A DNA stretch of 64,000 nt from positions 1 to 64,000 of the forward strand of contig JAMPFD010000002.1 of the NCBI GenBank assembly GCA_023664625.1. Direction: 5' to 3'. The position numbers and the translations under genes were made by a program. Source of the stretch: Bacillota bacterium. GTDB taxonomy: Bacteria; Bacteroidota; Bacteroidia; Bacteroidales; Bacteroidaceae. Below are positions 52,703-62,800 of this stretch, in pieces (position 1 is the stretch's first letter; every line of letters starts with the position of its first letter). Below the pieces are notes generated by a model, which saw only the letters and a list, made by a program, of their open reading frames with translations, was not told the DNA's origin and made no database searches.

Positions 52703-53494
52703 ATGCGAGTAATTATCGAACCTGACTATGATGCCATGTCAAAATGGGCAGCCAACTATGTTGCAAACAGAATAAAGGAAGCCCATCCTACACCGGAAAA
52801 ACCTTTCAAGCTCGGATGCCCTACAGGCTCTTCGCCCCTCGGACTGTACAAGGAGCTTATAAAGAAATACAAGGAGGGGGACCTCTCCTTCCAGAATATC
52901 ATAACCTTCAACATGGACGAATATGTACATCTTCCCGAAGACCATCCGGAATCCTACCACTCGTTCATGTGGAACAACTTCTTCTCACACATAGACATCA
53001 AGAAAGAGAATGTCCATATTCTTAACGGCAATGCGGAAGACCTCATAAAAGAGTGTGAGGACTACGAGGCGGCCATCGAGGCGGCGGGAGGAATAGATCT
53101 CTTTATGGGCGGCGTAGGTCCCGACGGTCACCTTGCCTTCAATGAGCCGGGCTCTTCCCTTTCTTCAAAGACCCGCATCAAGACTCTCACTACAGACACC
53201 ATCATCGCCAACTCCCGTTTCTTTGACGGCGACCTCAGCCTTGTGCCCAACCAGGCTCTCACTGTCGGCATCGGCACGGTAATGGCAGCCAAGGAGGTGC
53301 TCCTCGTATGCAACGGTCACCATAAGGCACGCGCATTGCGCCATATCATTGACGGCTCCATAAGTCACAAATGGACGGCTTCAGCCCTGCAGATGCACCC
53401 ACATTCCATCGTTGTCTGCGACGAGGCTGCATGTGACGAACTGTCTTTGGCAACATACAAATACTATCTTGACAAGGAACGCGGAAACTTGTAA
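52703..53494 (+). CDS. nagB: Glucosamine-6-phosphate deaminase
   Basis: Converts glucosamine-6-phosphate to fructose-6-phosphate and ammonia, the last step of amino-sugar use. 263 residues. Family marks: GCPTGSSPLGLYKEL near residue 40, FNMDEYVHLPEDHPESYHSF with the catalytic Asp, GGVGPDGHLAFNEPGSS with the ring-opening His, and TVGIGTVMAAKEVLLVCNGH. It has the short single-domain form with no fused C-terminal part. No nagA or transporter is adjacent. Confidence 0.96.
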   Translation: MRVIIEPDYDAMSKWAANYVANRIKEAHPTPEKPFKLGCPTGSSPLGLYKELIKKYKEGDLSFQNIITFNMDEYVHLPEDHPESYHSFMWNNFFSHIDIKKENVHILNGNAEDLIKECEDYEAAIEAAGGIDLFMGGVGPDGHLAFNEPGSSLSSKTRIKTLTTDTIIANSRFFDGDLSLVPNQALTVGIGTVMAAKEVLLVCNGHHKARALRHIIDGSISHKWTASALQMHPHSIVVCDEAACDELSLATYKYYLDKERGNL

Positions 53495-53614
53495 GGTGTA
53501 AGTATTTTTATGGGAAGCGGTTATAGCTTTTCCTTATAAAGAAACACGGCTGTAATGAACCTGAGTACCATAACCAATAACCTGCAAACTTCAAATTCAC
53601 AAGTAATTTTGATA

Positions 53615-54163
53615 ATGAACAAAGTCATCGAAACAATAATGTCACGGCGCAGCTGCCGTTGCTTTGACCCGGAGCGCATGCCGACGGAGGACATCATCAG
53701 GCAGATTTGCGAAGCGGGAACATGGGCTCCGACAAGCCGCGGACAGCAAAACCCGATAATCGTTGCAGTCACCAACAAGGAGCTGCGCGACCGCATTTCC
53801 GCAATGAACTCTGCCATCATCACAGGAAAGAGCCTCGTCACCTCCACTCCTCCCGGCACCGATCCGTTCTACGGCGCACCATGCATGCTGATAGTGCTCG
53901 TAAAGGAGTCGCCGAACGCCATGTACGACGGGCCGGTTGTGATGCAGACTCTCATGCTTGCGGCAGAGTCGCTCGGCGTGAACTCCATATGGATTCACCG
54001 CGCAAAGGAGGAATTCGAGAGTGAGGAAGGCAAGCAGATTCTCCGCGACCTCGGTATTGAGGGCGAGTACATAGGTATAGGACACGTTGCTCTCGGATAT
54101 GCCGCGAAACCGTTGCCTGAACCGAAACCGCGCAAGGAGGATTACATTCACTGGGTAAAATAA
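53615..54163 (+). CDS. Nitroreductase-family flavoprotein
   Basis: FMN-dependent oxidoreductase of the nitroreductase fold, 182 residues from ATG 53615 (MNKVIETIMSRRSCRCF); an ATG at 53555 gives a 20-residue extension unlike the family. The FMN phosphate contact is SRRSCRCF, then APTSRGQQNPIIVAV and, near the end, IGIGHVALGYAAKPLPEPKP. Electron donor is normally NAD(P)H; natural substrates of such paralogues are usually unknown. The gene follows nagB after 120 nt and may share its transcript. Confidence 0.9.
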   Translation: MNKVIETIMSRRSCRCFDPERMPTEDIIRQICEAGTWAPTSRGQQNPIIVAVTNKELRDRISAMNSAIITGKSLVTSTPPGTDPFYGAPCMLIVLVKESPNAMYDGPVVMQTLMLAAESLGVNSIWIHRAKEEFESEEGKQILRDLGIEGEYIGIGHVALGYAAKPLPEPKPRKEDYIHWVK

Positions 54164-54238
54164 GAATAGAGGCGGTACACAGAGACAAGGTGAAAAGCCG
54201 GAGACCGACACCTTTCATCCCTAAACAGAAAATTCAAA

Positions 54239-54646
54239 ATGGACAACCATAATACTTTTACGACGGCAACAGCTATGGCAAAGAGATACCCATGCTCCAT
54301 AGCCATAGCCGTTGCCATTTGGATTCTGTGCATGATTCCCGTCCCCGAGACCCCGCTGGACGGTCTGTCGTTCGTGGACAAATGGACACATTTCGTCATG
54401 TATGGCACACTGACAGGCGCGATATGGCTGGAACATGTGAGAGCGCACAAGGGGAAATCCTCACGGAAGCGCCTGCTCATCGGCGGGATTCTCTGCCCTG
54501 TCGCCATGGGATGCCTCGTTGAACTTGCCCAGGCTTATCTTACGACATGCCGCTCGGGAGATGTCTTCGACGCTGTATGCAACGCACTCGGCGTACTCCT
54601 CGGTGCAGGAACCGGGCGCAGCTTGGGAAAGATTCTCTTCAGATGA
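54239..54646 (+). CDS. VanZ-like family membrane protein
   Basis: 135 residues, three to four membrane segments (IAIAVAIWILCMIPV; THFVMYGTLTGAIWLE; LLIGGILCPVAMGCLVELAQ; VCNALGVLLGAGTG). The VanZ pattern is visible as DKWTHFVMYG and ELAQAYLTTCRSGDVFDAV, where the RSGDxxD element is the family's best-conserved part. The function of chromosomal VanZ-like proteins in Bacteroidetes is not established; no glycopeptide resistance genes are near. Position: 75 nt after the nitroreductase gene, 131 nt before the thioesterase. Confidence 0.82.
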   Translation: MDNHNTFTTATAMAKRYPCSIAIAVAIWILCMIPVPETPLDGLSFVDKWTHFVMYGTLTGAIWLEHVRAHKGKSSRKRLLIGGILCPVAMGCLVELAQAYLTTCRSGDVFDAVCNALGVLLGAGTGRSLGKILFR

Positions 54647-54777
54647 TTCAGCCTGTGAACCCGCAGGAAAGGTGCATGGGCACGCCCTGACAATTAACCT
54701 GCAACAACAGGCCGTGCCTGTAGAAAAGCACAGCACTGATGCCTGCAACAACAGGGCAGACTTTAACTTCTACAAAC

Positions 54778-55263
54778 ATGATTAAGAAAATAAAGAATCC
54801 GTGGCTGAATCTGCCGGAATACTGCTGTCCCGGCTGCAGCCCGACAAACGGGAAGGGGCTGAAACTCGAGTTTTTCGAGGACGGCGACGACATAGTAAGC
54901 TACTGGACACCTGACCCTGCTTACCAGAGCTGGCGCAATACTCTCCACGGAGGCATACACAGCCTGATGCTCGACGAGGTTGCCGGATGGGTCGTCTTCC
55001 ATAAGCTGAGCACCATCGCCGTTACGAGCAAGATGGAGACGAAATACCTGAAGCCTATAACCATTGACGGAGGGGAGGTGGAGATGCGTGCCCGCATATC
55101 ACGGCAGATGAGGCAGGTAGTCTTCATCGATGCCGAACTGAGACAGGGAGGGGAAGTCTGCACAAAGGCACAGATAGTCTATTTCAGCTCGCCGCGTGCC
55201 AAAGCCCTCGCCGAATACGGATTCAGCGGATGCGAGACGGAGGACGTGAGCGGAGAAGGCTGA
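54778..55263 (+). CDS. Hotdog-fold thioesterase (PaaI-like)
   Basis: 161 residues from ATG 54778 (MIKKIKNPWLNLP). Features: CFGCSPTNGKGLKLEF-like segment (CCPGCSPTNGKGLKLEF), TLHGGIHSLMLDEVAGWVVF, which holds the active-site HGG and acid on the long helix, and TSKMETKYLKPITI on the following strand. It would hydrolyse an acyl-CoA. The CPGCSP front is shared by a broad group of uncharacterised Bacteroidetes thioesterases. Last gene of the nagB-side unit, with a terminator about 70 nt behind. Confidence 0.88.
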   Translation: MIKKIKNPWLNLPEYCCPGCSPTNGKGLKLEFFEDGDDIVSYWTPDPAYQSWRNTLHGGIHSLMLDEVAGWVVFHKLSTIAVTSKMETKYLKPITIDGGEVEMRARISRQMRQVVFIDAELRQGGEVCTKAQIVYFSSPRAKALAEYGFSGCETEDVSGEG

Positions 55264-55331
55264 CGGCTTCGCCCGGTATGTGCGGACATGTTCCGGACGC
55301 AAAGAAGAAAACTTCTGCCACGGCATAACGG

Positions 55332-55372
55332 AACAAGGTTGGTTTCCTGAACAGAAAGCCAACCTTGTTTCA
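55332..55372 (+). terminator. Terminator after the thioesterase gene
   Basis: AACAAGGTTGGTTT (55332-55345) pairs with AAGCCAACCTTGTT (55356-55369) over a 10-nt loop, followed by TCATTATAT. The gene on the other side (55505) is convergent, so it may serve both. Confidence 0.8.
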
Positions 55373-55504
55373 TTATATCTATCATGAAGGAACAAACCGC
55401 CATGACACATATTCTCATACGATTATCACCATAAAACCGGGACATACATCACGGGAAGCCATGGCACGTGCGGGAGATTTCCACACACGTGCCACAGAAA
55501 ATAA

Positions 55505-56905
55505 TCACCATGTTATGTTCATGCCGAGAGATATGCTCGCATTGGAGCTGAGCGGGATCATTTCCTTGCTTGTCTTGCCGAGAATATGGTCCATACCGAT
55601 GAAGAAGTTGTAGCCCTTAGGATGGATGTTCAGAATCCAGCCGCAGCTTGTCGTAAAGCTGTTGACGGCAAAGCTCACACCACCGTTCAGCCAGGAGAGA
55701 GGTGCATAATTGGCACTTATCCTGCCCTCCGTCCATGAGAAATCGCCGTTGATGCGGGTTGTGCTGAGTGCTCCGAACTTCAGCTTGCGGTAAGCAGGCA
55801 GAGTATATTCGCCGCCGAAAACCATTGTCGCGCCTATACCCGTGGTACGTCCGCCGCGGTCACCCTCGTCAGTAAGGTTGGCGAAGTCAGCCAACTGGTC
55901 TCCGTAATTGTCAATCTGGTCGTCAAAGCTCACGCCTGAGCCGGAGTTGACAGAGATGTCATGGAAGCCGTCAAACTCAAAAGCCTTCTGACGGTTCACG
56001 GCTCTCATGTCATTGCTCCACCTGATGAAGCCAAGGTCAAGCAAAGCTGCGCTGACAGTCCAGTCATCATTAATCTTGTACACTCCGCCAAGGTCTACCG
56101 CCATGCCGAAGCCTCCGAGGCCGGCACCGTCGACGTCAACATCATTGACATACTCATACGACCCTCTGTCCTCGTCATTATACTCCTTTGTCTCTGACTT
56201 GAAAGTGAACCCTTTCATGGAGACATCTGCCTCGCCCTCACCGGAGACAATCCATTTGTCCTCTGCCGAAAGGTCAGCCTTCAGGTTCCTCAGCTTCACG
56301 TCCGCCCGCGCTCCGCCAAAGAGAAGCTTGAACTTTCCGCCCACGCGCAGCTTGTCGTTAATCTGTCGTGAATGGCCGAAGGCAAGCTCCGCATATCCTA
56401 TTGCGGAGGCACTCACGTCACCGATTTCATAGTTCTTGTTGCCCGTGTTCTTCGCGAACTCAAACAGTTCGTACGGCAATGCTGCCCCGAACGAAGTCCT
56501 CACGTTCAGCTCCACCGTATTGTAGCCGCCGAATCCCTTGAAGCCGGCAGAAAGGACTGCCAGGCTGACATTGCCCGCAACCCTGTTGTTGGTGCCGAAT
56601 CCCGCAAGAGCCTCGTCGACGGAGATATAAGGGTTCATGAACGTCGTCATCCTCTTGCCGCCCGGCATGGGGTTCTTCATGACGACATCCTGGTAGCCGA
56701 AGTTGCCGTGTACATTGACATTAAGGTTGCCGAGGGCAGGAACGGAAACATAGTTCTGCTCATTTCCGAACGCAGGATTCAGGGTATGGCGGAACTTCTG
56801 GTCCTCGGTAAAATATGCAGAGTTCAGGGTCTGTCCCACCGCATGTGTGCATCCCATCACGGCAACGGCAGATAAAATATACTTTATGTTATGTGAAAGT
56901 TTCAT
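55505..56905 (-). CDS. DUF5723-type outer-membrane beta-barrel protein
   Basis: 466 residues with signal peptide (ILSAVAVMGCTHAVGQ) and a final residue pattern ending in W after alternating strands (SISLGMNITW), as in outer-membrane barrels. Near the N-terminus RHTLNPAFGNEQNYVSVPAL is the typical DUF5723 opening (the NPA motif), and aromatic strand ends recur every 10-15 residues. Function unknown; it may be a structural or transport porin. It is 21 nt after a lipoprotein gene with which it is often paired in Bacteroidales, so both probably act together at the outer membrane. Confidence 0.8.
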   Translation of the reverse strand: MKLSHNIKYILSAVAVMGCTHAVGQTLNSAYFTEDQKFRHTLNPAFGNEQNYVSVPALGNLNVNVHGNFGYQDVVMKNPMPGGKRMTTFMNPYISVDEALAGFGTNNRVAGNVSLAVLSAGFKGFGGYNTVELNVRTSFGAALPYELFEFAKNTGNKNYEIGDVSASAIGYAELAFGHSRQINDKLRVGGKFKLLFGGARADVKLRNLKADLSAEDKWIVSGEGEADVSMKGFTFKSETKEYNDEDRGSYEYVNDVDVDGAGLGGFGMAVDLGGVYKINDDWTVSAALLDLGFIRWSNDMRAVNRQKAFEFDGFHDISVNSGSGVSFDDQIDNYGDQLADFANLTDEGDRGGRTTGIGATMVFGGEYTLPAYRKLKFGALSTTRINGDFSWTEGRISANYAPLSWLNGGVSFAVNSFTTSCGWILNIHPKGYNFFIGMDHILGKTSKEMIPLSSNASISLGMNITW

Positions 56906-56926
56906 GATTTGTCCTGTTTGATATTA

Positions 56927-58717
56927 TTAGTTTAAGTCCGCAATCACTTTTCCGACAAGCTTTATCCTTATGTCACGGGCGATAAGGAAATGCTTCTCTG
57001 CGTTAAGGGTAACGCCGACGACACTCCGGGTTCCGTCATCCGACGTTGCCTTGCCCTGCACGAGCACCCTCAGGCCGTCAATTTTCTTCATTGCGCCCTG
57101 CTTCTTCTGCTTCATTCTGATGGTGACAGGAGTAACCGAAGAGGTCTCGCCGTCAGCGGAAGCGATTATGGAGTTGGAGACTTCCACCTCTATCTCGTCA
57201 GAAATATCGTTGTCATCTACGTCAACGGCATACGCACTGACGTTCAGGAATACCGGCATGCGGTTCTCTATCTCCGCCACTGCCTCAACGTATGCGCCCT
57301 CGGTCAGGTCAAGGTCCTTGATGTCCTCATGCCAGTCGAGCAGCGAATCCCTGTACACGATATTTGCATCCTTGCCGAAAGCGATGGGAGCCTCTACGCG
57401 ATAGGACGGCTTGATCTCATAGTCATGGCCGAACTCAAAGCGGCATACCCGTGTAGGATCGGCTGAAGTGACGGCAGAGAATCTGATGTTGTCAGGGATG
57501 GTCTTTATCAAGTCTGTCAGATTTTCCACGACATAGATGTTCTCATCGCCGTAGGCTGCGACCATGTCCGCCGTCTTCTTGCGGCAGATACAGATATTGT
57601 TGGCAGAATTCGGATTGACCCTTATGCCGCTCACACGAACGACCTTGGGAGCCTGGCCCTTCTTTGTCGCCGTCAGTGTGCCGTCGATGATTCCGCTTGC
57701 CTCCATATTGTTTGCCACGGAAAGGATTATCTGCGGATTGTCAAGGTCCACTACGACATTGCCGTCATTGAGGAAATCAGGCACGCCGGTGATGTCCACC
57801 TTGCCGAGATCGCGCATGTCTATGGCCGGATTGAACTTTCCTTCGGCAGAAGCTACGGTAAGAGCGGAGCCGAGAACAAGGTCATTGTCAATCCGGAACG
57901 GTGCTGACGGTGCCTGCTGGCCGTTGAAGCTTAGCGTGCCCGGCACCACGGTCATCCTGACGTTGCCTGTCATGACAATCTTCCCGTTCTTCACCGTTGC
58001 GCTGCCGAGTGCCGATGCCTGCGTCTTGAAGTCAAGTCCGGTGATGTTCATGTTGAGGCGGAGATTCTGCGCCGTGGAGACGTTGGCAAATGTGAACTTG
58101 TTGCCGTTGCGCACCACGCCGGCGTTTGCCTGCACATTCTCGAACACTACAAACTCAGGAAACTCCAGCGTAAGCTGATCTATGGCAGGCATGTAGTTAT
58201 TCAGCCCTGCAGGGAATTTCAGCACGAGAGATACAGGGGTTCTCTCCACTCCGACCATGTTCAGGTCGACGACCTCCTCTGACTCACCTTCGTAGCTGAA
58301 GACATGAATCTCAGCTGTCTGCTGCGGAACGGCTGCCGTCCTGCGCACTTTGAAGCGTGATTTCGCACCGCCCGCGCCAAGATCGAGCATGAAGGGATAG
58401 GTCTCAAGACGCTCCTGGCTAAGCACGATCTTGTCAATGTTGACCTTCACCGGTGCCATGTCGTCACCGGTCTGTTCAAACATATAGTCGCCGTTGTCCT
58501 TGACCACGACGCAATTGCTGTTGTCAAGGTCAAGCACATCCTCCAGCTTGATTACATCCGTATTGCTGACAGGAATGAAAAACTCTCCGCTGCCCAGTCC
58601 GACAGTATAGTCGATCTGGTCGAAATCGTAATCATTATCGGCGCAGGCTCCCAGCATCGAAGCCCCGATTACCAACAAGCCGACAAATGTCTTTTGCTTT
58701 AACAGTTTTCTGATCAT
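56927..58717 (-). CDS. Large lipoprotein paired with the DUF5723 protein
   Basis: 596 residues, lipobox in SMLGACADNDYDFDQIDYTV (Cys25 region). The mature part is rich in beta strands, with repeated elements about 90-110 residues long (for example MNITGLDFKTQASALGSATV), and lacks catalytic motifs. The acidic segment right after the lipid cysteine (DNDYDFDQID) could act as a surface-export signal. It is likely a partner or plug for the outer-membrane protein encoded next. First gene of a two-gene unit with a leader of about 350 nt. Confidence 0.7.
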   Translation of the reverse strand: MIRKLLKQKTFVGLLVIGASMLGACADNDYDFDQIDYTVGLGSGEFFIPVSNTDVIKLEDVLDLDNSNCVVVKDNGDYMFEQTGDDMAPVKVNIDKIVLSQERLETYPFMLDLGAGGAKSRFKVRRTAAVPQQTAEIHVFSYEGESEEVVDLNMVGVERTPVSLVLKFPAGLNNYMPAIDQLTLEFPEFVVFENVQANAGVVRNGNKFTFANVSTAQNLRLNMNITGLDFKTQASALGSATVKNGKIVMTGNVRMTVVPGTLSFNGQQAPSAPFRIDNDLVLGSALTVASAEGKFNPAIDMRDLGKVDITGVPDFLNDGNVVVDLDNPQIILSVANNMEASGIIDGTLTATKKGQAPKVVRVSGIRVNPNSANNICICRKKTADMVAAYGDENIYVVENLTDLIKTIPDNIRFSAVTSADPTRVCRFEFGHDYEIKPSYRVEAPIAFGKDANIVYRDSLLDWHEDIKDLDLTEGAYVEAVAEIENRMPVFLNVSAYAVDVDDNDISDEIEVEVSNSIIASADGETSSVTPVTIRMKQKKQGAMKKIDGLRVLVQGKATSDDGTRSVVGVTLNAEKHFLIARDIRIKLVGKVIADLN

Positions 58718-59071
58718 AATTCTCTTTTTATATAAATGTATTGGTGAATTTTCTTACCGGGACACGCCTTGCCACGGCATGCCTGCGGACACACAGAGTT
58801 TTCTCCGCCGACACGCTTCGTATTCCCGCGACAACGGATTACACTTCCAAGCCTTACGGCCCGGCACATACAGTTTATGGAATGATAAGAAATAAGCGGC
58901 AGGCACCCGTAAGTGCAGGACATTGCCCGCCACATAATATAATTTTCTCTGTTCTCCTCATTGTATTTCCCAAGTCTATAGTGATGCAATAATGCATGAA
59001 ATACATACCATATTCCCTAAAATTTGGAAGTAGTACGTCACAAGAATTCATTCCCTCGTTAAAAAACAATA

Positions 59072-59103
59072 CAAAGATACGGCATTTCCCTGATATATGC
59101 AAA
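59072..59103 (-). promoter_or_regulatory. Promoter of the lipoprotein/DUF5723 unit
   Basis: Minus strand: TTTG (59100-59103), 20-nt spacer, TATCTTTG (59072-59079). The start near 59065 leaves an unusually long leader of about 350 nt (58718-59065), in which I see no gene or known riboswitch. Confidence 0.7.
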
Positions 59104-59862
59104 CAACTATTAAAATAAAATCGGCTCTTCGATATATTTTTAATACAAAATTAACATATCTCAATGATCACATAAAAATTGCGTGCCCTGCCGCAGGTCT
59201 TTGGACATGCTGAGCAATATTATTTTCGAAAAGCCGGCATATTCAAGTCCTCCGGCTGTAACGGAATCCGCCGCCGGGAGTGGCGAAAAAGAAAGAATTC
59301 TCCATGAAACGGAACGTGGACAGACAGGGCATGGCAGCAGGAAGCGGACGGCACCACTGCTGCGGCGCATCCATGACGGACGATGAATGCCACGAGAAGA
59401 CGGAGACAGTCTGGCTGTTCCATGATTCTCAAATAGCAAAATGAACCATCTGACAACTGATGCGTCTTCTCATAAGTAATTTTAGTATACGGATTCTCCA
59501 TGTCAAAAGAGACTGCATAACAACCGCAGTCCGCATGCGTTGCATACTCAGGCATACAGAATGACATCAGCAAAATTCCACATCGGCAGCACCGGCCTTA
59601 ACTCTGCAACAGCTATAATATGCCGGAGCGTTTCTTAAAAGGTTACCTTCCGGCATGCGAACCGTTACCTTTTATACAGCGAAAGGTTACCTTTCACATT
59701 GTAAAAGATAACCTTTCGTCTGACAGATGATTCCCCCGGTTGTCCCAAGGTAGTCACAATATGTTTATATTTCTGTATATCAAGATAATACAATCCGCTC
59801 TCACGGAATTATCCCCCCTAATTCATAAAGCTCCGGAGCCGCATCATCATGCAGCGTGTCCG
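59104..59862. other. Intergenic region before the second pectin block
   Basis: About 760 bases with no supported gene between the DUF5723 unit promoter and the end of the beta-helix gene. A second -7-like TAATTTTG (plus 59146-59153, minus strand) may be an extra promoter. The longest GGTTACC array lies at 59637-59717. I found no terminator hairpin close to the beta-helix gene. Confidence 0.45.
59637..59717. repeat. GGTTACC 22-bp-phased repeat, copy D (4 units)
   Basis: Four cores, GGTTACC, CGTTACC, GGTTACC and GATAACC, begin at 59641, 59663, 59685 and 59707: exactly 22 bp between each. Each is flanked by A-rich left and T-rich right arms, so every unit is a palindrome of about 15-17 bp. This is the longest array in the window. 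Confidence 0.85.
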
Positions 59863-62800
59863 TCACTTTATCCACACCAGTGTGCCGGCAGGTATGTCAG
59901 AAGATTTCAGCGGTGACAATGTTCCATCTTTCTGGTTGACAACGAAGACGGAACCTTTAGCATTTCCTCCTGTTACAGAGGCAAGCGTCACTGATGAGTC
60001 CGTAACATTGTAGACAAGCTTGCCGGCCTTTCCCTCCATACGGAATATTCCGTCGTAAGGGAAGGATGAGTAGACCGGGTGCATCTCCGGCAGAGCCTTT
60101 GCAAGAGCGTTGTCCTTGACGGTGAGTACTGGACAGGAGCCGCCGGCAAAGACTATAGCCCACGGATTGCGGTCGTATGCCTTAGCATAGTACAGCACCG
60201 GCTTGGAAGGGTATGCCTGACGAACCTCACTGACAGTGCGGTAGACATCCATGAACGTAGGCTGTCCTGTCCTTATCAGACGGAGATGCTGGCGCGGGGC
60301 AAGGTTGACACCGCCCTTCGGAGCGTAAAGCTTGGGATTCTCCGCATTTGCCGCGTCTGCTGATGTCGGCTCTTTGAGGGATGAGTCATAGAACCACTGC
60401 TCTATCTCCACAGCATCGACGATTGCGGCATACTTTGCCTTGGCCATCACGGCATCAGTGACATTCTTGTTGGCATTGAGGATAACGCGTGCATCCTTTC
60501 CTGTCTTTGCCTGCCATTCGCCTATGCAGTCAAGCCAGAATTCCGTGAAATGCTGCGGTCCGGTGAACTCTTCGGAGATTGAATGGTAGACATTCGGATT
60601 GTCGGCGAACTTGTCAAGCATCTGCCAGATGTACTGCTTATATAGTCCGGCACGCTCCTTGTCTGTGACATCGTAGAACAAATCTGCCGTGAAGATACGT
60701 TTGTCACCTGTAAAAGGCACAGGCTCCAGGAAGTTTGTGCCACGGGAGCCTTCACCGGTCATAACGCCTTCGCTCTGAATATTGTTGGCTGAACGCCACG
60801 GACTGTCAACCCAATGGGCACCCGCCTCGATGATATTGTGCTGGAAGAAATGCTGGTTGATGATAAGCATCTCAGGGGCCGCATCGGCAAGCTGTCCGAT
60901 ACGTGAAACATACCATTTGTTCAGCTTTGTCAAATCATACTTTGACAGGCCGTCCCAGGCAGTGCCTTCGCCCGAGCGTGCTATGGACTGCTCAAAGAAC
61001 GGTGCCCATACGTCACCGTTCTGCCGCTTGATACGCTCATGATCGTCACGGCGACGGTCGTACCACAGTCCGTAGTTCTGGTTCCATACGGCAACTCCAT
61101 GCTTCCTGATGTTCACGAGGATGGAGTCTATACGGTCCGTGCCGCCGCGCTGTTCCATGCCGGGAACGAAGCGTGTCACGGCATAGTCTGCCTTTGCCAT
61201 GTACGGATAGCGCGTACGTCCGTTCCACCAAGGAGTACGGTGGAAGCGTCCTGTCATGTAGACAGGCTGTGAGTTCTTGGCAGAAGAGGATGCAAGGACG
61301 AATGTTCCTTCTGCGGTTATGACCGGAGTGCAGACATTCCCTGCTTTCTCCGGCTCTGCCTGCTTTATGCCGTCAACGGATTTTACGCCTTTGGCATCAA
61401 TGGAAGCAGAGAACGTGGCAGAGTCTATCCACTGGTCAAGGGTAATGCGTGGCCGCAAAGCCTCCTTTGCCATCTCTGCGGCACGTGCCACACTCGGTGA
61501 TGTAGCGCCGTCATGCCCGCGCTCAAGGATTCTGAAACGTTCCTTGACATCTGTGCCGAGACGTGCGGCAACCTGTGTCGTATAAAGGGAATAAGGGTTG
61601 ACATGGTCGTTGGTTGACATCCATACGCCATTGCCGAGACAGTAAGCCCAGCACCCTATGGCATAGCACTTGGCATCCTCGGCCGGAGAATAGCAGTCTA
61701 TGTATGAGGCGGAACACTGGTAAAGGGTGCTGTTGGCTGTGTTCCAGCCGGCTCCCCACTTGTCCAGCTCAAGGTTCTTGAAAGAGATTCCGCCGCCCTC
61801 GATGTTCACATTGTCGAACAGCAGGCCGGTTGCCCATGACGAGGAGCCGCCGCTGAAGCCATGGCTGCCGACGGCATCACACTGTACAAAGGCATTTGGT
61901 CCCGGAGCACAATAGCCTGCGGAGAAATCATTGATGCCTTCTTCCGAGTAGCAACGAAGGAAAAGGCATTTGCCGCCCATCGTAAGGAACGTACGGCGGC
62001 GCAGGCCGCCAATCTCGGAAACAGGCTGACGGGACATGCAGTCCTCGACCGTAACCTGCTGCGCACCGCGGTGGATTATTACGGCGGAGCCTGCCAGACC
62101 CTGGAAATTACACATGCGTACCCAGCAGTCCTCTGCGTTCTCCACATAGACTCCGTCCCACGCATGGTCTTCGTCCGCCGGCTGTGAGGCCAACATGAAA
62201 AGTGCCGGGGACGATGCATTCTGACGCACGGCATCGCTCGCTATGGTGAGGTTCTCCACGCCGCAGTTCGCTATGCGCCCTTTCCAATCGTATAGCACGG
62301 CAAAGCTCTCGCCCCATTTCTTGTCAAGAGCCACGGTCAACGGTGCGTCAAGGGTAAGCTCATTGCCGTTGACGGCTGTGCAGGAGCGTGACCAGCGCAC
62401 GTCCATCTCGCCGGGTTTCCATCCCCAATACGGGAGGTTACCGCCAAAGACGGTACATCCTATCGACTCTATCCACTCCTTCGTGGAAGGTCGTACTATC
62501 AGCATTTCCCGCGCTTCCCTTGTCGGAGAGGACGCGGAAACATGAATGGTCTTTCCGCCGGCTGCGACATAATCGTCGGTGATACGGAGGGTGTCAATAG
62601 CACGGAAGTCATCCTTCCCCTCTATATACACCACGGCGCCACGGTCGACTCCCGTCTTCTGAAGCACCGTTTCTGTCTTGGAGACACCGCGGATGACGAC
62701 ACCTGACGCTGAAATGCGTAACGGAGTGCTCAGCTCATAGACACCCCTGTCAATCAGAATGGCACCGCGAAAGCCTGTCACCTTATCCGGTTTCAGAGAC

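Noticed and set aside
59637..59717. CRISPR array from the GGTTACC repeats
   Set aside because: The repeat unit and spacers are far too short (22-bp pitch), units are variable, and no cas gene is in the window.
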